Part shown: positions 53,770-64,000 of the stretch, in pieces
Position numbering within the stretch: position 1 is the stretch's first letter
How the letters are laid out: each line of letters starts with the position of its first letter
NCBI RefSeq assembly: GCF_003945595.2
Contig: NW_024104509.1
Span: forward strand, 1,922,001-1,986,000
Reading direction: 5' to 3'
Source: Pipra filicauda
Lineage: Eukaryota > Chordata > Aves > Passeriformes > Pipridae
Length of the DNA stretch: 64,000 nucleotides
Translations under genes and position numbers: made by a program
The notes under the pieces: model-generated
Told to the model about the DNA's origin: nothing
Databases searched by the model: none
The model's input: only the letters and a program-made list of their open reading frames with translations

Positions 53770-56264
53770 CTACAAAAGGCAGAAAGACACAGGAAGACCT
53801 TGTTAGAACTAGTTCTACTTTGTGAGCATGATTTTTAAATTGTTCCTTAGTTTTAACATTTTTCTGAAAAAAAAAACCCAAACAAACCAAACCCTGCATC
53901 ATTCTTGCTGTCAGTTGTTATACTAATTTTTTTCTCAAAGCAAAAAGAAATAAGAGAAAAGGATGGTGGTTTTCATATTTAGACAATTTATGAGCTCACA
54001 ACACACAATTTGATGAGGAAGAATGAATGTACCTCATTAACACCTTGACAAAACTTTGCTTGATAAGAAACACAGTGGAAAAACAATATCAAACAATCTC
54101 TTAAATAGAAAGCTGCAGAGCATCCTCAACTGCAATAGATTTTATTAGACACTTCGCAAAGAGAAAAAAGAGAAAAATTATAATGAATAAAATATTCTAA
54201 AAAAAAGTATTCTAAAACCAAAACAAACAAATAAATACAAAAATCCCCAAAATAAATAAATATATCAAAGAGTATAATAAATATTCTAAAATAACAAGCC
54301 AGAACAAAATCTGGTTATAGAATACAAAATATCACTAATAGAGTTTTCTATCTCCTATACACATACACAAGAGATTTATAATAGTATGCAGAAACATCAG
54401 ATTATTTCTTCAGAGAAATACTTTTTCAGATTTGGCTTAATCTGAACTACAAAATTTTCTGTTTCAAACAGTTGTCATTCATGTAATAACCATGGTCTTG
54501 GTTCTGCATAGTTGGTCACCTAGTTCAAATCATTAAGCACAAGGATGAAGTGTATTGGTAGGGGGAAAATCATTAAGCCTTCAATAATGTATTTATTTAT
54601 CAGTGACAAAAAGGCAACATCTATTTTAAAGCTCACTAGTGCAGCAGAGTTATGTTATTAATATTAATGCATTCTACATACCACATTTTTAAGAGAAGAC
54701 CATATCCTCTCAAATCTAGGAGAAGAATAGTAAGAAAATAATACAGCAAATCCTTTGAGCTGCCATAAATCAATACCAGGGTTGGTTATATACAGAAGGA
54801 TCAGAGATCATGGAAGATTCTTGGTAGAATCTGCCCTGTTTCTAGTTTATAGACTAAGATAATTCCTTCTCAAGAGTTTCTAATGAAATAATGAATAATC
54901 TTGTGGTTAGAATATAATTTCTTTGGGACCAGAAATGTTTCAATTTTATGTTGTGCACTTTAAGAGCTGAAGAGAGCAACCCTTTATGTAAATATTTCCC
55001 TTAAAGAGAATAACAGTGTTTATAATCCTCACTATCTCTTTCACATAGATATTTCCTTTCCCAGTTCTCAGTCAGCAGCAGAAAAATAGTAGCACCTCCT
55101 GTTACACTGCTCTTAGTTTCACTGCCCACTGTGCTTCTTTCTGGAGAAACAGAAAAGAGCAGAAAAGTCTACAAGCACTCTCATATGATTGTCTAAATGT
55201 TGGTCAGCATTAGTGTCATATGGCCAGATGGAAAGTTAGTACATACAATGTATTTTCGACTCAAGGATATTCCCTTGTTTGGGCTATAGGGTTTTTCTGC
55301 TAGAAAGCATTTATTTATTTTTGTCTGAGTGACAGTCACTGAAATAAAATTATCTGAGACTAAAACTTTTCTAATCATTATAAAAAAATATTTTAAAATA
55401 TATTTTTGAACTAAATGAATTGCTTTTTTATTGTGGTAGTTTGTTTCCTCTCCAAAAATACATATATGTGACTGAAGACTTCTTGGTTTTTTCTTTTTTT
55501 TTTTTTTCTGAAATGCTTCTTGCCCCACATAGGAACCAGTTTGAAAGACAGAATGTGAATTAATCCAGTGCTCACACAAATGAAAAATACTGCCTTCAGC
55601 TTGAAACAGTGGAAATAGATTAACTGCATTTTTCTCTATATTTACAAATGTCTTTGAATCTTGACCTGCAACGCTCTGATTTTTTTCACCATAGGCATTT
55701 TGTGAAGCCACCGCTAGGGCTAACTGTATTACTGTGTTAGGTGGTCATTTTGCTTGAATCAAGGGTACTAAAGATTAAAAAAAATGGCAGCATTTATTGC
55801 TGACTGTGAGCTACACATGGAATTATTTACCATATGCTTCTTTCCTGCTTTGTAAAATAGTTTAGTTCACATAAGGTATCATTAAATGTAGAACAATTGA
55901 ATTTCCTGAATGTTAGCTGACAAGTATCATGAAAAGATACCAAGTATTATGGAAAGATAGGCTAACAGCTCTCTTCCATACTTTATGCATTCATTTTTTA
56001 TTCTGAAGATCAGGACAGAAGTGGGGTTTTTATTTCAGTAAAGATCTATTCCCACTTTCACAACACTGTAACACAAGCTTGTGCTGCAGAACAACAGAAA
56101 AATAATATAGGTTGAAGGAATTTTACACAACTTCGGCCTTGCACTTGATCTTGCATTGCCTTGTCCTTACAATTACCGTATTTTTAAAAAGACAGTCTCG
56201 GGGGTCCATAGTGAAATTATTTGCTTCTTTGAATTACTTTATTCTAGAGCCAAGGAACACTTAC
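53770..56264 (-). other. TMC1: TMC1 intron
   Basis: 2.5 kb AT-rich. The 172-codon minus frame at 55193-55711 includes a run of Lys from a poly(A/T) tract and has no TMC or transposon motif. Confidence 0.8.
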
Positions 56265-56407
56265 GTTCTTATGACAATCATAAAACTGTAGCCAATAGTC
56301 CCAACCCCAACAAGGAAATACGAAAGAGGCATCCTGAACTTCAGCCATCCAATTGTCCTCTGGTTATTGTAATAACCGTAAAAGAGTACAGAATACTGTG
56401 CAAAGCC
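56265..56407 (-). CDS. TMC1: TMC1 coding exon, membrane helix after GFAQYSVLF
   Basis: 143 bp, acceptor CTTTTCAG, donor GTAAGT. It encodes [47 protein letters not shown] and two bases of Thr. [13 protein letters not shown] and RTIGW are strongly conserved in TMC1 and TMC2. One membrane helix ([17 protein letters not shown]). It joins in frame to the exon at 53625-53769. Confidence 0.97.
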
Positions 56408-58124
56408 CTGAAAAGTCAGCAAAAATTATAATGTTACATTTCTTAATTATGCTCATAGTCACCGACTGTAACAATAGCAATGTACTAAAACATTCACTTC
56501 AATGAAATCAAATCAGTTGTAAGCAAAACTATAATAAAATAGTTTTCTTTCCATCCACAGGATGGAAAAGGTCTCCTTTTTTAAAAAAAGACATAAAATA
56601 TTTCATAGCAACTTCAAAATCTTTTATCTTTAAAACTCTTTGTGAACACTCTGTCTACAATTTAATGAGTCAAAACTTCTTCATCCACAAACTTCTTGTA
56701 AAGACAAAAGTATATTATTTTACAAAATTTATTTTTCAGATTGTGTGCAGATTAAATGCCAGATTTTTAACTTAATATTCATATTTCTAAAATTTACTTA
56801 CATAGCCTATTTGATATGGAATTCTATGTGTTCATTGTATGATGGGTGATCATTCAATACATATTAACCAATAGGTAGCTGCATTTTATGGGTGATTATT
56901 CAGTAGGTAAGGTTTTTACACATTTAGAGTAAACTCCAAGGCTATAAAAATTGCAATATGAGTGCATTGGCTTTCTCAGCAATTAAAAGTGTATCTTCTT
57001 TTCTAAATATCTTAATAGGAACTGCCCTCTCTTCTACAGCTCAGATCACTGTTTTTTCAGAATAATTTACTAGTATCTTATTAACTGTAAGAAATTGCTG
57101 GTATCGACATGGATAAAATATCTAAAACTTCCTGATAATTTTCAGAGCAAGAACTCACCTCCTAGAAGAAGACCAAAGCCAGAGTCTTTACAAGCTCAGC
57201 TTAGCTCATGCACAGCAATGGCAAAGCTCCAGACGGATGTGAGGATTTCAAGTCAAATACATAGTATTTGAACATGTAATTGGAGGATGGACAACGCATT
57301 ATTTTGATGGCAATACAACAAGCTGGAGGGGTTGTGAGTTAAAAAAGCCATATGTTTCCCGTCTGTTTTTCAGTTGCCCATTTTCCTTAAAATTAATAAC
57401 ATCTTTATCTTATATATTATATATTATGAACTTTTTAAGTTGCTATATTTTGCAAAGTTAAAGATAATTCCTTCACTGTGTGTCATTCAGCACATTGATT
57501 CCTGGGCTTTGTCAACTGCATTTCACTGTAAAATTTGAAACAACTTTAGTTCTGTAAAGGTAGGCATGCATGGAAGATATCTTTCACTCCCTTGTGAGCC
57601 AAGCATGAAAGAGTGTTGATCAAATATTTTATTGTAATAAGCTTTGAGAGTCTGATTTTTTTTATGTTTGGACTATTACCTGAAAAATATATGCTAAAAC
57701 TGAATTCCAATTAATATCTATTAAAAGCCAAAAGTGTTTCTCTTTACAATGTCAACAATACAAATACAATTTCTAGCAAAAAAAAAAAGGCAAAAGATAG
57801 GCTGTGCTCATCTTTTATTTACTGTCTTATGGACTGGTGGGATTGGGGCTTTTTGCATTTTCGTTGGGTTTTTTTACAGGGATGAAATTATGATTGGTGG
57901 TGTGTGTTCATATATTTGTAACATACTTGGTAACATACAAGTACTGGTAGCAGATGAAAGGTATTATCTCCTGTGCTGTTTAAACAAAGATCTCATTGAC
58001 TTAAGGGAATATTTGTCAATCTGACATGCCTCAAGAAAATTCTTTTTTTCCACTCCATATTTCAGGGGATCCATCTCTTTCATTGCCTAATTCTGTGTTT
58101 ATCGCACATGCATTTGCTCCTTGT

Positions 58125-59202
58125 GTAAACTGTTACTTTGTTCCTTGAGGAACTAAGGGACACTTCCAAGTCAACCGCCCTTGTCCTTATGGGGGACTTC
58201 AACTTGGCAGAAATGAACCAGGAGCATCACACAGATGGTTCAGCCCTGGCCAGAAGATTCCTAAAAAACCTGAGTGACAATTTTATGGAACAGGTCCTAA
58301 GGGAGCCGACTCAGAAAGACGCTGTCCTTGGTCTGCTGCCTATCAACAGAGGGGATGTCGTGAGAGGAGACTGATGGCCATCATGGCCACAGCTACCATG
58401 AACTGATTGAGTTTAAAATTTCTGTTGACAGGAGGAAAAGTGCCAGCAAAACCCCAACTCTGGACATGAGGAGAGCAGAATTCAGGCTGCTCAGGGAATT
58501 AGTAAGGAAGGTCCCCTGGGAGAAATGTTTTTGCAGCTGCTGAGGTCCATCGGTGCTGGTCACTTCAGACCACCTCCTAAGGGCACAGGAGCAGGCAATT
58601 CCCAAATGTTGGAAGTGAAGCAGGCAAGTCAGAAGGCCAGCTTGGCTGGGCAGGGATCTTCCTTGGAAAGACAGAAAAAAAGGAAGGTATATGCCCTGTG
58701 GAAGCAAGGCCAAGTGAGACTGGATGAATTCAGAGATGCTGCTTGCCATCGTAGGGAGAAAATTCATGTGGCCAAAGCTTGACTGGAGTTGCAGCTGGCC
58801 AGAAATGTGGAGGACAATAAAAAGAGTTTTTTCAAATCTATCAATGGCAATAGGCAGTATAGAAATATTACTGGCCCATTACAGGATGAGGATGGTCACC
58901 TCACAAAAAGGGACAGAGGTGTTTAACACTTTCTTTGCCTCTGTCTTCAACATCAGTAATGGATCAAGGGGGTCTCAGTGCCCTGAGCTGAAGGAGTGTG
59001 ACTGCGAGATTGATCGACTCCCAGTTGACCCGGAAATTGTGCGGGATCTGCTGCTCCAGCTGGATCCCTACCAATCTATGGGGCCTGATGGGATTCATCG
59101 CAGAATCCTCAAAGAACTGGCTGATGTCATCACAAAATCTCTTTTCATGATTTTTGAGTGGTCTTGAGAATCCGGAGAGATGTCAAGAAGGGCAAGAAGG
59201 AT
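58125..59202 (+). mobile_element. CR1 LINE, 5' segment (endonuclease end to RT start)
   Basis: Encodes LVLMGDFNLAEMNQEHH of the APE-type endonuclease (GDFN motif kept), the REPTQKDAVLGLL region, the linker with EVKQASQKASLAGQGSSLER, and PYQSMGPDGIHRRILKELAD of the RT start. Stops and frame changes show it is inactive. Continues at 60394 after the inserted LTR. Confidence 0.93.
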
Positions 59203-60393
59203 TGTCATGGTTTGAGAGCCCCAAAAATCTAACTTCCTATCTTCAAACCCCCTCCCACATCTCAACTCAATGTGGGAAGGTTTTTTCCAGACAACCACAC
59301 GAGAGTTAAAATGGGGGAAAGGGAATATATTACAATGACTGTACAAATAAATACTACAATACATTATTTACAGTCTTAATTATCTCTACCATGACATAAG
59401 TATTTACAATGATCAGATCTCCTCTCCCCTCCAAATAAAAGTCCAGGAGGGAAGAAGGAAAGATCCTTTCCAGTCTCAGAGCAACAGTTTCTCTAAGGCA
59501 GCAGTCATCTATCCTCTTCTCATGCAGCAGCTGTAGCTGGATTTCTGCCAGCACACACGAGGGGGGAATCCAAGCCCCCTCAGCCACTCATCTTTCAAGC
59601 AAGGGTCTTCTTCCTTAGGCTGTGTTCACCAGGACAAGGGTCACTTCACTACATTATATCACGAAGCTCAGGGGTCTCTGTGATGGTCCTTATCTTTAGG
59701 GGATTCAAGCCCCTTTGCAGAGCTCCTGTGCTCTGCCTCAAGCAGCAGGGGCCCAAGGTACCCCCCTCCCCATTCTGTCTCTGAGCTTTTTATCTCCTTT
59801 CCACAGTGCTGTAGCACTCCAAGGCTCTTTCAAGTAAGAGTCCATCATCTTCCTCCTTTCTAGGAGGGATCTCAAAGCAGTTTGGCGGTTTTATTCAGTT
59901 CTTACCCCAACTTCCTCTCTCTCTGTCTCTCTCTCTTCTGCCAGCTTTCTGTCTCGGCTCGAGCAACTCTGAGTCTTCCTTGGCTGCATGCTGTTTACTG
60001 TTCCTTCAGTTATCTCTTGGCTCTTAACCACTGTCTCTGGACACTGCCACCACTTCTGCTGCTCACGGTGGAGAAAACTTTTTTAGCTTTGAGCCACAGG
60101 TACTTAGCCCAGCGTTACGCTGTTCCAAGACCCTGCAGCCCCCCCCCCCCAGCCAGGGGGTGGGGGGCCCCAGAGGCCCCAAGGGGCTCTGAGCCCCCTT
60201 CCTCGTGGCCTCAGAACATGGCTACCACTTCTACCACCAAACTACAACCAAGCTTCTCTTCCGTTTGCTTGTGGTATGTTTATGTTTCGCAGAAGCGCTC
60301 ATTGGTTAAAACTTCAAAACTTCCAGGGTCACCACCCCCTGGGGTTTTACCATTTTATAACTGCAGGGGAAAAACTGTTTTCCCCCCACTACA
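59203..60393. mobile_element. Solo LTR inserted in CR1
   Basis: 1191 bp starting TGTCATGGTTTGAGAG and ending CCCACTACA, so TG...CA ends on either reading. The flanks are AGGAT (59198-59202) and AGGAG (60394-60398): a 5-bp target duplication with one mismatch. Removing the insert rejoins the CR1 phrase GGGCAAGAAGGAGGAGCCTGG. It contains a C13 tract at about 60139-60151 and CT-rich stretches. Orientation is uncertain: AAATAAAAG on + at 59435-59443, but TATAAAATGG on - near 60357. No internal retroviral genes are present, so it is a solo LTR. The 214-codon frame at 59882-60526 crosses the LTR end and is not a gene. Confidence 0.85.
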
Positions 60394-61746
60394 AGGAGGA
60401 GCCTGGAAACTACAGGCCTGTCAATCTCACTTCAATGCCAGTAAAGTTATGGAGAAGATTCTGGGAGGTATTGAAAGACACTGGATGACAACACAGTCAT
60501 TGGTCACAGCCAGCATGGCTTCATGAAAGTCCTGCTTGTCCAATCTGATTTTCTTCTATTACAGAGTTGATCTAGGAAAGCCAGTAGATGTAATCTTTTG
60601 GATTTCAGCAAAGATTTTGATACTGTCTCATACAGGAGCCTTCTAGACAAAATGTCCAGCATACAGCTGGGTAACTGTGTTACATTATGGTAAGCAACTT
60701 CCTCACAGGTCAGACACAAAGAGTTTTAGTGAATGGTGTGACATTAGGCTGGTGACCAGGCACCAATGGGCTTCCACAGGGCTCCATTTTCAGCCCAGTT
60801 CTCTTCAACATCTTCACTAACAACCTGGACTCAGGACTGGAAGGAGCACTAAGTAAGTTCGCCAATGACACTAAATTGAGAGAACCTTTCAATTCTCTCT
60901 GAAGTGGAGAGGCCCTTCAGATAGACCTTGACAAGTTGAAGAGATGGGCAATCACCAACCGTATTAAGTTTAGCAAGGGAATGTGCCTGATTCTACACAT
61001 GGTACAGGGCAACTCTGGCTGTTGGTACAGACTGAGAAATGAGATGCTGGAAAGCAGTGTCATGGAAAGGGACCTGGGAGTCCTGGTCAACAGCATATTG
61101 AATACGAGTCAGCAGTGCCCTGGCAGCCAGAAGGGTCAACTTTGTCCTGGGGGGCATCAGGCAAAACATGCCAGCCTGTCAGGGGAGGTGATCATCCCAC
61201 CCTGCTCTGCACTGGGGCAGCCTCAGCTTGACTGCTGTGTGAAGTATTGTGCACCACAAAACAAAAACAGCATCAAGCTATTAGAGACCATCCAAAGGAG
61301 GGCCACAAGGATTGATGGTTGGAGGGGAAGCCTTATGAGGAGCCATTGAGGTCACTTGATGTGTTCAGCCTGGAGAAGAGGAGACTGAGTGGAGACCTCA
61401 TTGTAGTCTTCACTATCCCCATGAGGGGAAGAGGACAGATAGGTACCAATCTCTCCTCTCTGGTGACCAGTGGCAGAACTCGAAGGAATGGCATTAAGCT
61501 GTGTTGGGGGAGGTTTAGGTTGGATATCACCAAAAGGTTCTTCACCCAGAGGGTGATTGAGCACTGGAACAAGCTCCCCAGGGTAATGATTACGGCACCA
61601 AGCCTGTCTGAGTTCAAGAAGCATTTGGACAAGGTTCTCAGGTCCATGGTGTGATTCTTGAGGTGTCCTTCATAGGGCCAGGGTTGGACTCGATGATCCT
61701 GATGGGCTCCTTCCAACTCAGCCTACTCTATTCTATGATTCTATGA
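60394..61746 (+). mobile_element. CR1 LINE, 3' segment (RT to tail)
   Basis: Resumes at GNYRPVNLTS of the RT, then SKDFDTVSYRSLLDK, the CR1 phrase [16 protein letters not shown] and the [11 protein letters not shown] region, where the second Asp of FADD reads Asn. Then come MERDLGVLVNSILNTSQQCP and the VIEHWNKLPRVMITAPSLSE stretch. It ends GGACTCGATGATCCTGATGG, CTATTCTATGATTCTATGA. Together with 58125-59202 it forms one copy of about 2.4 kb, 5'-truncated in the endonuclease. Confidence 0.93.
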
Positions 61747-63391
61747 ATTTATGTGGCAAAATGAAGCAGAAGGAACTATTCATTTTACATGACTTTATAG
61801 TCAAAAGACAGACGAATATTGTAATTTCTACCTATCATTATATTACTTTATTTCAATTCAACTATCTACAGTTAGGAAGCCTGAAATATTTGATTGGAAA
61901 TGGGAAAGTTGTTTATCCAGTCTAGATTTTTCTCATCTTCTGTTCTCTGACAAACTGTTATTTCCTCCATTGGTAGCTGAAGTTTGAAAATAGAGCCAAA
62001 AAAGTTAAATAACTGACCAAAATCTGGCATCATCTGAGTCTCTGCATCAAAATACTGAGCCACAGACCAAGGAATCTTGTTTAAGATTTGTTTGTCACAA
62101 GATCTCTCAACAGCTCAACCCTATTAAAAAAAGGTATTACCAATGAGAAGCATAGACATAACAAGAGTATGCCCTTGTTATGTTTTTTCAGGAGACATCA
62201 GACTTGGCCTCCTATTGAAAAGTGAACTGGTATGGAATCTGCCTGTGCACCTCCTGGGATTGCCTGTGTAGGGCTGTAAAGCCTGCACAGGTCTTTCACC
62301 CAGCATGGGCCCCCTCAGAGGGGCCAGACTGACATAGAGATACCACTTTTAGACATGAGTTTTGCAGACAGCTGGAGGAGCTGAGCTGTAAACTGGAGTA
62401 ACCTGTACCTGAGTTTATTTTTTCAAGAAATGGGTCTGCTTTCAACATTATATTAATTCTTGCTGTTGCTAAAACACCTGAAGTGCTAAAAGATATGTAA
62501 AGGCATTACTCTTTAAAAGTCTTGGAACTTCTTTTCAGAACTGAAAGAGTGCAGGGGACTGAGGAAGAAATCACACTTACTTCAATGGGTGCTGCTTCCA
62601 TGAACCTGAAGGAAAACTTCAGGTTGCGTGTTTTCACAGATGGAGTACCCTAGGATGACATTGACTGCACACCATAGAGAAATGTAACAGTCTTCTAAGC
62701 AACATATTGTAATAACAAATTTCACCAGCTGACTTTACACAAAGTTGTACCATCTTTATATATAAAGACATTAACTATAGAGATCTGCCACAATAAGATA
62801 AAATTGTTGTTTTCAGGAAGAAAAAGCAGTATGACATATTTAGAAGTATATCATTAGCTTATCAGTACAGGTTAGACTGGGCATCACATCAACAGTAAAG
62901 CATTATAATATGCTTCTCAATTCAGCTAAAATATCTGCATGTTCTGTAAGACTGGGAAAAAACTAAAAGCAGCGTACTTTGTTTTAGAAAAAGAATGCAG
63001 ACGTGTTTCTTTTTAATTTAATTTCCTTTTTTTTTTCTAAGTCACACTACATTTTAAAATTCAGGATCTTAGTCATACAAAAGCTGAAGACCAAATTCCT
63101 GCATAAGAAATGGAAAGTCAGTACCCAGAGATGGCAAACCATCTTTGAGATATTTCCCCATGTGTCTTTGGATTGCTACATATACTTGAGCTTGTGAACA
63201 TACAGCTTCGTTATGTGTTTTGTCTGAAGGAAACATCTATACAGAGAGCTTGTGAAAAAAATATGTAAATTAATTCTATTGCCAATTATCTCTAGAAATA
63301 ATTCATATTAAATCACTGAATATTAAACAATGAAGTATTTATGAATAAAAGAGTCATATGAATATGAAGTAGTGCAAGATTATGCACTTAC

Positions 63392-63490
63392 ACTAAAATC
63401 CCAGAGAGTAGCAAAGTTCATAGCAGTTGCTTCTTCAGCTCTTGGGACGGTTTTTCTAGGTAAAGAGCCATATGGCTTACCCATCAAAGC
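63392..63490 (-). CDS. TMC1: TMC1 coding exon, RKTVPRAEE segment
   Basis: 99 bp, phase 0 on both sides, acceptor TTGGTTTCAG, donor GTAAGT. It encodes [20 protein letters not shown] and [27 protein letters not shown] is the conserved cytosolic stretch that precedes GFAQYSVLF. It is the most upstream TMC1 exon in the window; the N-terminal third of the protein lies to the right of position 64000. Confidence 0.95.
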
Positions 63491-64000
63491 CTGAAACCAA
63501 AAAATGAGAGTGATTTACATATTAAAGCAAAATATTAAGGAAGGGAAGGAAGGGAGAGTGATTTGTCATTTCTTAGGAAGACTTGTTTTATGCTCCTAAA
63601 CTCCTTAGCGAGAATGACGTACTTGTACAACTCCTTTCATGAATCCTCACATTAGTGATTCAAACTGTGCCTAACATATACATTCAATGGTGTTTTCTAA
63701 ATATAAAGTTCCACTAGGCTCAATGGATTGTCAAACTATGTCTCTTACATTTAAAGGCAACACAGAAGTCCAAATTTCTCTGACCAATGTTGTTTTTCTT
63801 ACAGAGAAGAACAGAAGATTAATTTTTCTTGCATTATGGATTTCATTGGGTGGTTTTTTTAATTGAAATGTGTGGGAAGATGGCAGGGAATCAGTTTTTG
63901 GATTCTCACAATCCCATTGCTACTGGGAAGATGCTTGCTCAGGCACAGTATATGTCCTCTTCCAGGGTTAACCTGAAAACTGTTGGGCATTTTGTCTGTT
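63491..64000 (-). other. TMC1: TMC1 intron, 3' part
   Basis: Unique-looking sequence up to the window edge, with a short GGAAG/AAGGG run near 63539-63556. No exon seen. Confidence 0.75.

Larger units (their letters stand above)
56408..63391 (-). other. TMC1: TMC1 intron with nested CR1 and solo LTR
   Basis: 7.0 kb, the longest intron in the window. Its middle (58125-61746) is a CR1 in antisense, interrupted by an LTR. The flanks (56408-58124 and 61747-63391) hold no recognised element. Confidence 0.82.

Noticed and set aside
55193..55711. 172-codon open frame on - in a TMC1 intron, in sense with the gene
   Set aside because: Does not align with any TMC1 segment, and the flanking exons (53625-53769 and 56265-56407) already join in frame without it. 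A Lys run comes from a T-rich tract.
59882..60526. 214-codon open frame on +
   Set aside because: Crosses the boundary between the solo LTR and CR1 and is Pro/Ser-rich from base composition. It is not a retroviral or host gene.
62580..62640. Minus-strand CAG...GTAAGT pair resembling a small exon
   Set aside because: The enclosed sequence does not match TMC1, whose neighbouring exons join without it.

Overview
This is a window of bird genomic DNA. The evidence is abundant CR1 LINEs, including the avian-type 3' end with ATTCTGTG/ATTCTATG octamers, compact genes, and exons of two vertebrate genes that are neighbours in tetrapods: ALDH1A1 and TMC1. On established gene order this pair lies on human 9q21 and its avian counterpart on the Z chromosome, so Z linkage is likely but is an inference.

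Layout. Positions 1-9930 hold the last five coding exons of ALDH1A1 on the + strand (cytosolic retinal/aldehyde dehydrogenase, about 217 residues in the window, with the catalytic Cys). Positions 31907-63490 hold the last thirteen coding exons of TMC1 on the - strand, 641 residues to the stop codon. TMC1 is the pore-forming subunit of the hair-cell mechanotransduction channel. The two genes converge tail to tail across about 22 kb of repeat-rich intergenic DNA. The frame is continuous across every splice junction I placed in both genes. One TMC1 intron (46824-47072) uses a GC-AG donor. The TMC1 C-terminus continues into a Pro/Gly-rich tail exon not found at the end of the human protein.

Mobile DNA. 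There are five CR1 segments plus a short relic. One CR1 (58125-61746) is split by a solo LTR of about 1.19 kb with TG...CA ends and a nearly perfect 5-bp target duplication. Three 5'-truncated copies of a non-CR1 LINE, best assigned to the RTE clade and AviRTE-like, lie at 16503-17601 (-), 29687-30067 (-) and 37823-39127 (+). Two of them are bounded by perfect target-site duplications (15 bp and 12 bp), which fixes their limits. This is the most interesting content, because RTE elements of this kind are patchily distributed in birds and have been linked to horizontal transfer. A second LTR-like family occurs at 26636-27002 and 32366-33449. A strongly decayed, Cys-rich, glycoprotein-like stretch at 12950-14030 might be an old retroviral env remnant but is weakly supported.

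No tRNA, rRNA, CRISPR, prokaryotic operon or other complete gene was found. Most open frames outside the exons and transposons look like chance frames in AT-rich intron or intergenic sequence.
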